Notes: generated by a model not told the origin, from the letters alone. A DNA stretch of 64,000 nt from Halalkalicoccus sp. CG83 (GCF_037081715.1 NZ_JAZDDH010000004.1:1-64000), one strand, 5' to 3'. Shown: positions 25,420 through 34,301, counted from the first letter of the stretch. Translations and numbers: made by a program.

Positions 25420-26973
25420 TTAGGTCATTGCCTCCTGTCGCTTCGCATCCCCACCGCTGTCCGTGGTCTCTGCCTCCGACTCCGCTTGCTCCATCTGCTC
25501 TATGAGGGCTGCACAGGCGTCCTCAAGTGTGGTGTACTGCGACTCGTCGATGGACACCTCCTGTTCTTCATCCCCTACTTCCGCCTCCGTCTCTGGGGCA
25601 TCCGGCGTCTCAGGTGCCTCTGGCATATCCGGTTCTGGAGTGGCTTCCGCTTCCGACTCCGTCTCACCGAGGTCGTCGGCGGAGACCGTCCGTCGCTCGT
25701 GGTCCTCGTCCGAGAGGTCGCTCGCCCCTTTGGGGTCGGGGTCCGCACTGGAGGTCTCCTCGACGGGCGCCGTGGATTTCTGGAGTTCGTCGAGGATCTG
25801 CTGGTCGAGTTCGTCGTCGGCAAGCTGATCGGGCGAGCGAGTGTCGCCTTGGGTCTCGGTGTACTCTCTCGTCATCGTGACGAGTGGGAGCGAGCGGTCG
25901 TCTCGCTCTTCGGTGACGACCCGCTCGCCGGTCCACGACTCCTCAAGGACGCTAATCAGGTCGTCCATAGAGAGCTGGTCGGCATCACAGCCGGTGATCC
26001 CGCCGAGGTCTTTCTCAAGCGAGGCACGACGTTCCTTCATGATCCGTTCCTGTCGGTAGCGGATCTCGGCGACGGTGAGGTCGCGCGAGGCCAGCATCGA
26101 GGCGATCCGTGAGCCAAGCACGGGAATGTCGTTCAGACGCCCGAGCACGCGATGGCCTTGCATCTGGACTTCTTCCATCGTGACCGGCGCGAGGAACTGG
26201 AAGCCCCGGATGCTGGCGTTCTTTGAGTCCATCTGGGCGGCGAGGTTCTGTTTGTACATCCCGACGTTCTGCTGGAGTTGGGGGTTGCTCCGGACGTCTG
26301 GATCTCCGATTCGCTCGCCGAAGCGTCGTTTGACGGCTTCGGTGTCGATCTTCACCGATCCATTACGGAGTTGGCCCGGATGTTCGAGGCCGTTAATGAC
26401 CTCGCCGAGTTCGTCGGCGGCAGCCTCCCAGTCTGCTTTCGAGGCCAGCGAGAGTTCCGCGGGATCGATCGAACAGCCACCGACGAGGGCGCCGTCGAAA
26501 CGCCACACACCGTCGGCTTGTGGCGCGAACCCATCAACTCGTGTGAGGTCCTCCAAGGCCCGGCGTTCCCCACTCGACGAGACGCTGTCCTTCGTGATTC
26601 GGCCCGAGTCGCCGTTGTTGGCTGCTCGATGGTCCGATCCGAACCGAAAGCCGATCTTGCACTTGAGCCATTTATAGAAGGACATCTGCGGCGGTGAGAC
26701 GTAGATCCCGACGAGTACGCCTCCGATGAGGACCGTTGAGATCCCGAGAACGAGGAGCGCCCAATTGCGACCATCGGGAACGATGTTCCCGAGAATCGCG
26801 AAGGTCATGAGCGAGGTGAACAGGAGGATCACGTCCGAGAACGCGACGTCAGTGTCCCCGAGGTCCATGACGCCCATCGTCCCGAGGGAGTCGAGATTTC
26901 GCCGGGTGGCGTTCGTCTTGTTCTGTAGCGATTCGACCAAGTCTTCGATCTGTGATTGTTCTGTGTTTGCCAT
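25420..26973 (-). CDS. Membrane-anchored component preceding VirB4, PrgI/TraC-N-like position
   Basis: The protein has about 517 residues, with two close membrane helices near the N-terminus (VILLFTSLMTFAILGNIV and WALLVLGISTVLIGGVLVGI). A short segment (PPQMSFYKWLKCKIGFRFG), a large soluble domain and a very acidic, Pro/Glu-rich tail from about residue 390 follow. Two helices followed by a short charged stretch and a soluble domain, immediately before VirB4, match the PrgI-type proteins of transfer systems. The assignment is positional. I chose the ATG at 26973, one base after the upstream stop; an earlier frame start at 26994 overlaps that gene. Confidence 0.65.
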   Translation of the reverse strand: MANTEQSQIEDLVESLQNKTNATRRNLDSLGTMGVMDLGDTDVAFSDVILLFTSLMTFAILGNIVPDGRNWALLVLGISTVLIGGVLVGIYVSPPQMSFYKWLKCKIGFRFGSDHRAANNGDSGRITKDSVSSSGERRALEDLTRVDGFAPQADGVWRFDGALVGGCSIDPAELSLASKADWEAAADELGEVINGLEHPGQLRNGSVKIDTEAVKRRFGERIGDPDVRSNPQLQQNVGMYKQNLAAQMDSKNASIRGFQFLAPVTMEEVQMQGHRVLGRLNDIPVLGSRIASMLASRDLTVAEIRYRQERIMKERRASLEKDLGGITGCDADQLSMDDLISVLEESWTGERVVTEERDDRSLPLVTMTREYTETQGDTRSPDQLADDELDQQILDELQKSTAPVEETSSADPDPKGASDLSDEDHERRTVSADDLGETESEAEATPEPDMPEAPETPDAPETEAEVGDEEQEVSIDESQYTTLEDACAALIEQMEQAESEAETTDSGGDAKRQEAMT

Positions 26974-26974
26974 T

Positions 26975-29092
26975 TCAGAATCCCCTCGATTCACTCACGG
27001 CAGAGCGACTTTCCGCGTGCTGTTCGGCCTCCGAGAGGTTGAGGTCGCCATTCGCCTCGTGAATCGGATTCACGTCGTAGAACTGCTGATCCTCTTGCCC
27101 GCGCACGAAGAGTTCGCGGTCATCGTAGGCCTGGTCAGCGCGAGCGTACATCTCGCCGGTGATTTGCTCCGGTGATCGGTCCGTTTCGAGCGTCTTCTGG
27201 AACTCGATGTTGCTTCCCGGTCCCGACCCGGTGAAGTAGCCTACGCGGTACTCCTGTTCGGGGAGCTGCTCTTTTGACTCGACGGTCATGACTGATGGGT
27301 CATCAACCGGGACGCGCCCCGGCATCGACCCCTCCGTGTCTGCCGGTGCCGAACCCGACGATGAGGAGGCCGCTCCAGCGGGAGCGGACGCGGCCGACGG
27401 GGACGACCCAGCCCCGGAACCAGAGCTACCACTAGGGATGGCCATTCCCGAGGGATTCGCCCCCGTGGCCGTTCCCGCGGTTGCCGGTGTACCACCGCTG
27501 GCAGAGTCGAGGTCACTGGTCCCAGATGAGAGGCTCGACGAGCCGGAGCTAGAGCTAGCGCCAGAACCGAGCACTCCGGATGCACCACTGGCTCCACTCT
27601 CCCCGAGGGCGTGACCGTTGACGGCTCGTTCTGCACTACCAGGGATGGCCGATGCACTGGAACCGGCGGCACTGCCAGCAGCGGCACCACTCCCGGCGGC
27701 GGTCCCACCACCGAGTCGGCCGAGGGCACTCGAGATCGCCCCGAGGCCGATCGACCCGGCAAGGATGGCTCCCGCGCCGGAGCCAACCTTCTTGAACCAG
27801 AAGAGGTAGATCGACGCGATGAACGCGAGTAGCCAGATCACGATGATCGCAACCGCGCTCACCGGCACGGCACCCCACTCTGCCGGCCCGGGGAGGAGGC
27901 TCTCAATCGCCCTGAGGATTGAGTAGCCCACCGAGAGGACGACGACCGCGGGCAGTGGGAAGAACGCCGCCGAGGGAAACAACTCGAGGACACCTTCGAA
28001 CGCCTCGGCGACCCCCTCCATGATCCACACCTTCGGGACGCTCATGGCGATCAGGATCGGCATCGCTGGAAAGATGATGTAGAGAAACAGCCACGTCACG
28101 AAGAACGTGAACGCGATCGCGAGGGCGAATGCTCCGCCGAAGGCGTAGAACAGCAGAACGCTAATCCCGGCGGCGGCGTTGTTCGCGGCGATCGAGGAGG
28201 TATCCGGAGCGATCGTGTTCGGATCAAGCGGGACGGCGTTCAACGCGAACGACGCAGTGAAGAGGATGATCGTCCCGAGCATCCACGAGAACGGGATCAA
28301 GACTAGCTTGAGCCACGCTTCTTGCTGGGCGATCTTGATTTGCTGGTAGGTCGGCGTCGGCGGCCACACCATCCCTAGGATGTACAGGACAAGCGTGTTG
28401 ATCAGCCAGATCGCCGCGCCGGCGACCAGACTAACGCCGTACCAGTAGTCATGGAGGATCGACATCAACTCGCCGTCGGGCTCGCCACTGATAGCGACCG
28501 AGCCGTCTTGCATCGGATAGACCGTGCTCGACTGTAGGGCCTCGGCCATCCCGATCAGCAAGTTCGTCCCAAACGTGAACCACGGCTCGAAGAAGCTGAT
28601 CAGCAACCCGACCGGGTCGATCGAGATCGAGAACATCCCGTTGTCGTCGTTCCCCTCCGGCTGGTAGGTCCCCGACCCCGAGCTGTCGTTGCCAGTCCCA
28701 TTCGTCGCGTTGCCTGACTCGTTCGTGCTGGCGGTCTCGTTACTACTTTCTTTCGTTCCCGCGTTCGCGCCCGTATCGGAGGATGTGTCGGGAAGAGCCG
28801 ACTCGACGCGATCAGAGCCAGAGGAGTCGCTGCCAGTGTCGTTTCCGGTGCTGCTACTGTTGATCCCGCTGTCGGCGGTAGTGTTGTCGCTTGGGCCACC
28901 ACCAGGAGGAGCGCCGGTCGTGGCCCCGTCACCGGCGCCGCCCGTCTCGTTTGACTGGGCAGCGACTGATGCGGTTCCGACCAGAACCATGGCGCCGACG
29001 CCCATGGTGATGAGCAGTGCGACGATCAGGACTGTAACTACGAGCCCTGCAGTCGTCTGGCGGCATCGGTCCGTCATTAATGAGAACACCAA
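26975..29092 (-). CDS. TrbL/VirB6-like polytopic membrane protein
   Basis: The 705-residue protein has a strong N-terminal hydrophobic segment (VVTVLIVALLITMGVGAMVL), followed by an extracellular-type Ser/Thr/Asn/Gly-rich stretch of about 100 residues full of N-glycosylation-type sequons. Then come six or so membrane segments, including LVAGAAIWLINTLVLYILGM, FALAIAFTFFVTWLFLYIIF and VSAVAIIVIWLLAFIASIYL. A long Gly/Ala/Ser-rich flexible tail and a charged C-terminus follow. Size and topology fit VirB6/TrbL channel proteins, which line the inner-membrane pore. It lies 6 bases after the pilin-like gene. Confidence 0.75.
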   Translation of the reverse strand: MVFSLMTDRCRQTTAGLVVTVLIVALLITMGVGAMVLVGTASVAAQSNETGGAGDGATTGAPPGGGPSDNTTADSGINSSSTGNDTGSDSSGSDRVESALPDTSSDTGANAGTKESSNETASTNESGNATNGTGNDSSGSGTYQPEGNDDNGMFSISIDPVGLLISFFEPWFTFGTNLLIGMAEALQSSTVYPMQDGSVAISGEPDGELMSILHDYWYGVSLVAGAAIWLINTLVLYILGMVWPPTPTYQQIKIAQQEAWLKLVLIPFSWMLGTIILFTASFALNAVPLDPNTIAPDTSSIAANNAAAGISVLLFYAFGGAFALAIAFTFFVTWLFLYIIFPAMPILIAMSVPKVWIMEGVAEAFEGVLELFPSAAFFPLPAVVVLSVGYSILRAIESLLPGPAEWGAVPVSAVAIIVIWLLAFIASIYLFWFKKVGSGAGAILAGSIGLGAISSALGRLGGGTAAGSGAAAGSAAGSSASAIPGSAERAVNGHALGESGASGASGVLGSGASSSSGSSSLSSGTSDLDSASGGTPATAGTATGANPSGMAIPSGSSGSGAGSSPSAASAPAGAASSSSGSAPADTEGSMPGRVPVDDPSVMTVESKEQLPEQEYRVGYFTGSGPGSNIEFQKTLETDRSPEQITGEMYARADQAYDDRELFVRGQEDQQFYDVNPIHEANGDLNLSEAEQHAESRSAVSESRGF

Positions 29093-29098
29093 GGGAAG

Positions 29099-29614
29099 TT
29101 AGAGCACGCCGAGTCCGCCGGTCACGCAATCGGCGAATGAGAACCCGAAGATGTCACCGAAGACCATCTGGATCAGCGTTGGCGCGAGCAACGCCACGCC
29201 GAGGCCCATGAAGCCACGCTTGGCCCAGTTGATGTCGCCCTCAAGCTTCCCCGGCGTCTTGTGGATCGCATAGGACAGGCCGGCGACGATCAAGACACCA
29301 AGGCAGCCAACGAAAGCAATCCGCTGGAGCATCGGGAGGCCGTTCGAGGCAGCCTGCTCAGTGATCGTCGAACAACCATCGCCACCGACCTCCTGTTGGG
29401 CCATGACCGCTCCAACCGAGAACATGTATGCGGTGAGTCCGACAAGGACGAAGATTGCCATGTCGGCCGCCGCGGCTCGGGTTTCGTAGAGTGAGTACTC
29501 TATCGTACCCGACTGCTCAGGATCGAGAGGGTTTGTTCGCCAACGTGCGATTCGTCCAGTCAGCCCGGAGAACGTCTCTTCCGTGGTATCGTCACGGGAC
29601 AGATCAGATTCCAT
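29099..29614 (-). CDS. VirB2/TrbC-like pilin candidate
   Basis: The 171-residue protein has a charged cytosolic start of about 50 residues, then three hydrophobic segments (AAADMAIFVLVGLTAYMFSV, IAFVGCLGVLIVAGLSYAIH and GFMGLGVALLAPTLIQMVF). The pattern of two helices with a short charged turn (HKTPGKLEGDINWAKRG) resembles VirB2/TrbC pilins. Two cysteines (GCSTIT, ADCVTGG) might form a disulphide. It is the first gene of the operon, and its ATG at 29614 faces the divergent HTH gene at 29803. Confidence 0.7.
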   Translation of the reverse strand: MESDLSRDDTTEETFSGLTGRIARWRTNPLDPEQSGTIEYSLYETRAAAADMAIFVLVGLTAYMFSVGAVMAQQEVGGDGCSTITEQAASNGLPMLQRIAFVGCLGVLIVAGLSYAIHKTPGKLEGDINWAKRGFMGLGVALLAPTLIQMVFGDIFGFSFADCVTGGLGVL

Positions 29615-29802
29615 GTATCATATACTAGATTCAACACACATTAAATTTACGTATAGTACAGTCGAAGAGCACTGCAGTATAATACAGTTAAATCATACAT
29701 TGAAGAGGAACAGTCAAAATGTACAGTCGTAGCATGTAGTGAATGCAGTGAAACCATCGAAGTGGCTTTAAGGTATGAGCGGGCACATCGTGAGCAGATA
29801 CG
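29615..29802. promoter_or_regulatory. Divergent promoter region of the secretion-like operon
   Basis: This is an AT-rich region between the leftward operon and the rightward HTH gene. It holds two identical 9-mers GTACAGTCG (29656-29664 and 29721-29729, 65 bp apart) and a related ATACAGTTA between them. The repeats could be an operator for the divergently encoded HTH protein. No binding evidence is available. Confidence 0.5.
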
Positions 29803-30147
29803 ATGCCCCCTCGCCTCACCACGGTCGATCACGAGATTCTGACCGTGTTACGACTCGAATGTGCTCGAACACAGGGCTATCTCGTGAATCGGACCGGTCG
29901 ATCTCGACAGCAGATTCACACCCGCCTCCAAATCCTCGCTGGCAGCCAGATCCTCCGTGCCGTTCACTATCCAACTGCCCTCTACGAGATGAGTCAAGAC
30001 CCACGAGAAAACGAGGATGAGTTTCCTCTCGTTGAGCTCAACCTTGTGGATAGAGACGGCGAAGAAATCGGCAGCGAACAGATCAAGCTGGGTCCGTCCG
30101 GCGTTCCGACGTCTCACCAGTACCAACGCCACGCTTCTTCGCCGTGA
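29803..30147 (+). CDS. Small winged-helix protein divergent from the secretion-like operon
   Basis: The 114-residue protein has an N-terminal wHTH: VDHEILTVLRLECARTQGYL, then NRTGRSRQQIHTRLQILAGS, then a wing ending in YPTALYEMSQ. An acidic tail follows (RENEDEFPLVELNLVDRDGE). It is transcribed away from the pilin-like gene with 188 bp between, the usual place for a local regulator. It probably binds the repeated GTACAGTCG sites; this is inferred. Confidence 0.7.
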   Translation: MPPRLTTVDHEILTVLRLECARTQGYLVNRTGRSRQQIHTRLQILAGSQILRAVHYPTALYEMSQDPRENEDEFPLVELNLVDRDGEEIGSEQIKLGPSGVPTSHQYQRHASSP

Positions 30148-30570
30148 GTCAACGAAAGTAGTCTCGCTTGTCAAGCAGTTCCGTGAGGGGGCCTGCTACT
30201 CGATCGATTAACCGACGCAAAGGGGCATGCTCATCCCGATGAACGCGATCATGATACTGGGAGCTTACTGTCAGCCTTTCAGATCTAGAACGCACTCCTA
30301 AGCGGTAGTACAGAAGTGTATATAACCTTGTGCAACGATAATACCGGACACTACTTCCTGTTGCACAAGGTTATCTCGAGAGGGTGGAGTGCTTCGCAAA
30401 ACCTGGGTGCGTGTTTTACCATACTGGCGGAGTCAAAACCAGGAGACCGTAGAATACGGATCCCGGTGTAGTCGTCCTCCTCTGTATTCGTTTGCGGGAG
30501 TATTGTACTAACGAATCGGCGTATAAGATAATGAGAATAGTTGACAAGACAGCCACTCCTAGAGTGAATC
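30148..30570. other. Intergenic region with palindrome copy C
   Basis: No gene is supported. The region includes the tight palindrome at 30322-30374 and the likely promoter of the PadR gene (AT-rich stretch at about 30510-30545). Confidence 0.5.
30322..30374. repeat. CCTTGTGCAAC palindrome element, copy C
   Basis: This is the best-preserved copy. ATAACCTTGTGCAAC (30322-30336) and GTTGCACAAGGTTAT (30360-30374) form a perfect 15-bp inverted repeat around a 23-base loop. Confidence 0.75.
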
Positions 30571-30870
30571 ATGTACGATCTCACGGGATTTCAACGTGAT
30601 CTACTGGTCGCGATCATCGGATTAGAGAAACCACATGGGTTAGCGATCAAAGATGAACTTGAGGAGCACTACGAAAAGGAGATCCACCACGGACGGCTCT
30701 ATCCTAATCTCGATACGCTCGTCAACAAAGGGCTTGTTGAGAAAAGCCAGCTGGATCGCCGGACGAATGTTTATGCGCTAACCGACCGCGGGAAGCGAGA
30801 ACTCGAAGCGCGTCGTGAATGGGAAGACCAGTACGTCAGCAAGGTACTCAAGATACCAGCCGAGAACTAA
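30571..30870 (+). CDS. PadR-family winged-helix regulator
   Basis: The 99-residue protein is a compact haloarchaeal PadR: LTGFQRDLLVAIIGLEKPHG, KDELEEHYEKEIHHGRLYPN as recognition helix region, LDTLVNKGLVEKSQLDRRTN as wing, and YALTDRGKRELEARREWEDQ as start of the dimer helix. It stands alone. A decayed paralogue lies at 46525-46732. The target is unknown. Confidence 0.9.
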   Translation: MYDLTGFQRDLLVAIIGLEKPHGLAIKDELEEHYEKEIHHGRLYPNLDTLVNKGLVEKSQLDRRTNVYALTDRGKRELEARREWEDQYVSKVLKIPAEN

Positions 30871-30899
30871 ACAGCACTTGGGAGTACAGGAAGTGGTGA

Positions 30900-31244
30900 T
30901 TAGTCAGACTGCGTCTCAAGGAGGTGGATGAGCTGGCGCATCCGTGTTTGATCGTACGCAGTGAGATCATAGCGGTTCCGATTGCTTCGATTGGCGTGAA
31001 TACGAAGAATGTCACACTGTGCGGCTGCACTGAGCAGGTGGCCAAGAATCTGCGGTTGAACGGGCGGCCCCGCCCATGTATTGTGAAGTTGCTTGGCCGA
31101 GATATAGTTCGACTCGATTTGTTCGAGAGCGTCCCTGAGATCTACGGCGTGTGATTCAAGGAGAGCATATCGAGGTGGATTGTCGGTACGGAGTGAGGCG
31201 AGTTGCGTTTCAAGAGTGGCCACCTGTGAACCATCCGGTGCCAT
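30900..31244 (-). CDS. Hypothetical haloarchaeal protein, possible helical DNA-binding domain
   Basis: The protein has about 114 residues from the ATG at 31244. It is helical (VATLETQLASLR, SHAVDLRDALEQIESNYISA) with a C-terminal half (GHLLSAAAQCDILRIHANRS, NRNRYDLTAYDQTRMRQLIH) that resembles a winged helix with a wing ending in RYDLT. The frame also extends upstream to 31277. It converges with the PadR gene. The family is not recognised. Confidence 0.55.
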   Translation of the reverse strand: MAPDGSQVATLETQLASLRTDNPPRYALLESHAVDLRDALEQIESNYISAKQLHNTWAGPPVQPQILGHLLSAAAQCDILRIHANRSNRNRYDLTAYDQTRMRQLIHLLETQSD

Positions 31245-31697
31245 ACTAGCCAGTTTGTGACTGATACTTACTATCATTTACTGAATAATCGATGTTCTGT
31301 AGAACGTTGGCGAGGATTGGTCTCATCGAAAGTCGAAAGATCTTTGTTGGGAGTTACCAAGGGCCGAAGTGCAGCGGGAATAGCTGACGTCGTCGTCATT
31401 CACCCCCCACAACGCACGGCTCAGAAGCACCAATTACAGCGCACAACTGCCATGGTTGGATCCGATCCCTCATCCCGCTGCTGTTACTCCGTCAACTCCA
31501 ACTCTCCAAAACCCCTGAATAGAGCAATCCCTAGACATGCAGTGTGCCATCGCTAAAGTGGGAAGTATCCCACTTGGCACTTGGTACCATTATCGAGAGA
31601 TGTCTTTCCGGACAGGACGATTCTCACTCGGCCATTCCTTCTGAACGGTAACTATAGCTTGTTTCCGGACGATCTGTCGAACGCATACCAGTCAATC
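31245..31697. other. Intergenic region, no supported gene
   Basis: The plus-strand frame at 31257-31556 is Ser/Arg/Cys-rich and unlike acidic haloarchaeal proteins. The frame of the VOC gene extends upstream to 31581, but the conserved start is at 31698. Confidence 0.45.
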
Positions 31698-32120
31698 ATG
31701 GAGCCACGAATCACCGTCATTACAGTGGGAGTTAGCGATCTAAAACGGTCACTCGAGTTTTACCGCGATGGGTTAGGATGGCCGACGGAAGGTATCGTTG
31801 GCACCGAATTTGAAGGCGGAGCTGTTGCCTTTTTCCCATTACAGAATGGCTTACAGCTTGCTCTCTATCCGAAACAGCAGATTGCGGCAGACGCGAATGT
31901 CGATGAAACGCCATTGAGTTCTACGGAGTTCACTCTCGGCCATAACGTCACGTCGAAAGAAGAAGTCGAGGACGTGATCAGGACAGCAGAAAAAGCAGGG
32001 GCGAAAATCACCGATCCACCCCGTGACCGTGACTGGGATGGATACTCAGGGCACTTCACGGACTTGGACAACCATCTCTGGGAAGTGGTCTGGAATCCGC
32101 AACTCGAAATCGAAGAGTAA
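31698..32120 (+). CDS. VOC-family (glyoxalase/dioxygenase-like) protein
   Basis: The 140-residue protein has paired beta-alpha-beta units of the vicinal oxygen chelate fold: TVITVGVSDLKRSLEFYRDG and LGWPTEGIVG in the first half, then EVEDVIRTAEKAGAKITDPP and FTDLDNHLWEVVWNP in the second. The ending D-NHLWE matches the glutamate metal-ligand region. The metal-binding His near the N-terminus is replaced by Thr/Val, so activity is uncertain. I chose the ATG at 31698 because the domain begins five residues later. Confidence 0.85.
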   Translation: MEPRITVITVGVSDLKRSLEFYRDGLGWPTEGIVGTEFEGGAVAFFPLQNGLQLALYPKQQIAADANVDETPLSSTEFTLGHNVTSKEEVEDVIRTAEKAGAKITDPPRDRDWDGYSGHFTDLDNHLWEVVWNPQLEIEE

Positions 32121-32481
32121 AGACACTCACCAGCACAATTTCGCCTATTGTACTATTCACCACGTCAAGCTTCGTTGCTGAGTAAAGGCTGTTTGCGCCC
32201 CACTGTTTCGCTAACCGATCTACGTGTCAGAGACTCTGTCAACCATATTTAATTAATAGAGTTCCAATTAGATCTATTCGGCAGAGTGTGCTCGTGATCC
32301 CTGGCTGAAGACTCCTCAGGGGGAGCGGTTGTACTTGAGAAGAGCGGATCCCAGTAGTGGGTAGAGTCACCTGATACTGCTTTCGTCGACTCGATCAAAT
32401 TTTCACACCGTGAATAACGAAAAGACGTTCGTTCACCTATGGTCTGACCGCCATTCCAATTCGTACGGAAGAGAGGCGGTT
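32121..32481. other. Intergenic region, nothing recognised
   Basis: This AT-rich stretch lies between two convergent genes. I see no repeat, hairpin or coding frame that stands out. Confidence 0.5.
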
Positions 32482-32940
32482 TCAGAGCAGGTACTGCTCT
32501 GCGATTTTGGTGACGACTGGGAGACGGGTGCGCTTCCCGCGGAACGCCGAGATCATCGTGTAGAGCCAGACGCCGATCGCACCGAGCCAGATCGCGAGTC
32601 CGATCAAGGCCATTCCAAGGCCGAACAGCAAGCCGATCATAGGAACGCCATCGAGGGCGATCGAGCCAACCGTGCTGATGAGGCTGATACCGATCCACGT
32701 AGCAATCACGACGGCTGAGAGCACAATGCTCTGAGCAGCGTGATAGCGGGCGAACTCACTGTTCTCCTCGAGGAAGTACACCAGTAACCCACTGATGAAT
32801 CCGAAGAGATACGAGAGAGCACCCAGCGTGTTCTCAGCCAGTCCCATGCTCGTCTCACCGACCATTGCATCGCCAGTTATTGCCTCTGATTCCGCCAGTT
32901 CCGACTCTCCGAGATATTGCTCGGCTGTCCTCGTCGCCAT
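32482..32940 (-). CDS. DUF4870-like membrane protein
   Basis: The 152-residue protein has an acidic cytosolic N-terminus of about 30 residues, then three membrane segments (LGALSYLFGFISGLLVYFLE, SIVLSAVVIATWIGISLIS, LIGLAIWLGAIGVWLYTMIS). The motif FARYHAAQSI before the second helix is characteristic of the DUF4870/Tic20-like family, whose members have F-R-HA-Q at this place. The function of the family is unknown. Confidence 0.85.
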   Translation of the reverse strand: MATRTAEQYLGESELAESEAITGDAMVGETSMGLAENTLGALSYLFGFISGLLVYFLEENSEFARYHAAQSIVLSAVVIATWIGISLISTVGSIALDGVPMIGLLFGLGMALIGLAIWLGAIGVWLYTMISAFRGKRTRLPVVTKIAEQYLL

Positions 32941-33268
32941 AATTATTCCTCACACCTATATGGTTCTCTAAGTATATAAATATATCTATAAAAGTGTTCT
33001 GATACATGGATAATTGAACTGCTTCTCACCGAGCGACAAGCCTGAACGGAGAACTCACGATCTAGTAGTAGTTGACCTTGTGTACCGGAGAATCTTGTAA
33101 GGGCGAAGAGGGTTGCACAAGATTTGCCGAGTACTACTTACATCTTCTGCACCACTGGCGACCCAAGCGGGCGAGTCATTGGAGCAGTTCTGATTCATTG
33201 GGTGCTGTGAAGACGATATATATCCATTTCGGGAAAGATATATCGCCTTCCCGCTTGAAACACTGTGT
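32941..33268. other. Intergenic region with palindrome copy D
   Basis: There is no gene. The region holds degenerate palindrome copy D (33074-33124). It also contains the promoter region of the DUF7342-type gene at 33269, with ATATATATCC at about 33218. Confidence 0.5.
33074..33124. repeat. CCTTGTGCAAC palindrome element, degenerate copy D
   Basis: The left arm GACCTTGTGTACC (33074-33086) and right arm GGTTGCACAAGAT (33111-33123) pair with two or three mismatches. The spacing equals that of the other copies. Confidence 0.55.
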
Positions 33269-33808
33269 ATGAACAAGGGGACGTCCCGCGACGGCGATGC
33301 ACGTGCACGCTGGCGAGAAGAACGGACTACCTTTCAGCGCGTCTATGACGTCATTACGGGGATCACCGACTTCGCGACCGCAACGGAGATCGGCGAGCGT
33401 GCGGATTGTTCGGCTGACGGCGCGCGTGGCGCCCTTGCACAGCTCGTTGAAATGGGAATCGCTGAGCAGCGCACCGGCCGCCCGAGCGAGTATCGACGGA
33501 ATGAGTCGTACTGGCGCTGGAAGCGAATCGAAGCACTCGCACGCGAGCACTCCGCTACCGAACTCCGTGAGGAAGTTGACGCACTCCTCGAGGAAGATCA
33601 GGCCTTCCAAGAGCGGTTCGCCGCAGCAGACCCGGACGCCATTTCTCCGACGGTGTTTGAGGAGATTGACCACGAGGCAGTCCACGAGCGGTGGGACGCA
33701 CTAACCCGGTGGCGAAGTGTGCGTGAAGACCTTGAAATCCTCCAACAAGCGATTCATCGTGCCGAGGGAGATACCGAAGGGCGAACGGGAACGTCGGCGT
33801 CAGCGTAG
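33269..33808 (+). CDS. DUF7342-type winged-helix regulator
   Basis: The 179-residue protein has an N-terminal wHTH (VYDVITGITDFATATEIGER, then ADCSADGARGALAQLVEMGI, then a wing ending RPSEYRRNESYWRW). A helical C-terminal part follows (TELREEVDALLEEDQAFQER and TRWRSVREDLEILQQAIHRA). This two-part layout is typical of the haloarchaeal DUF7342 group. A downstream partner starts 14 bases later. The same regulator/partner order is found at 3851-2894, where the regulator is frameshifted. It probably represses its own operon. Confidence 0.8.
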   Translation: MNKGTSRDGDARARWREERTTFQRVYDVITGITDFATATEIGERADCSADGARGALAQLVEMGIAEQRTGRPSEYRRNESYWRWKRIEALAREHSATELREEVDALLEEDQAFQERFAAADPDAISPTVFEEIDHEAVHERWDALTRWRSVREDLEILQQAIHRAEGDTEGRTGTSASA

Positions 33809-33821
33809 CGAGAGGATCTGG

Positions 33822-34301
33822 ATGCCTACCGATAACAATGAAGACGCCCAGACTGGTGACTCACATCCGGGAGGCCGCCTCGATGTGCCAACACTCCAGA
33901 CGCTCGCTCAGCGTGCTGGGACGCATCCTCTCGTTGACGACTGGGCATTTGACCCGTCGAGCATGTCACCCCGTCTCTTACAGCTCTATCTTACCGAGAG
34001 TGCGTACCCCACGGACGTCGTGACCGCCCGTATTGACGTCCGCTGGTTTGTCACCAGCGACTACTCATTCCACTATCTCGAAGAGCGCGAGGGTGAGTGC
34101 GAGGTTGATCGGTACCAGTGTCGATGGGACCGGCATCCGAAAACGACTGCACCGCGAACACATATCCATCCGCCGCCAGACGCTGGCGACGCTGAACCGT
34201 CGTCACTTGCTCCACATCACCTAGATGTACTGTTTACCGTCCTCGATTGGGCGAGCGAGCGCGTTGAACACCTCCATACTGAGTCCGAACACAGTCGGTA
34301 A
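33822..34301 (+). CDS. Partner protein of DUF7342-type regulator
   Basis: The 159-residue protein starts at an ATG preceded by GAGAGG. After a disordered start it shows VVTARIDVRWFVTSDYSFHY, a Cys-Trp segment (VDRYQCRWDRHP), a HIHPPPDAGD motif and a C-terminal helix (HLDVLFTVLDWASERVEHLH). The protein at 2894-3349 has the same order: strand with Trp, F/H-x-Y strand, C-x-WH, HIHF and a terminal helix. The His-rich motif could be catalytic or metal binding. A regulator plus small partner resembles toxin-antitoxin or effector pairs, but no toxic activity can be inferred. Confidence 0.65.
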   Translation: MPTDNNEDAQTGDSHPGGRLDVPTLQTLAQRAGTHPLVDDWAFDPSSMSPRLLQLYLTESAYPTDVVTARIDVRWFVTSDYSFHYLEEREGECEVDRYQCRWDRHPKTTAPRTHIHPPPDAGDAEPSSLAPHHLDVLFTVLDWASERVEHLHTESEHSR

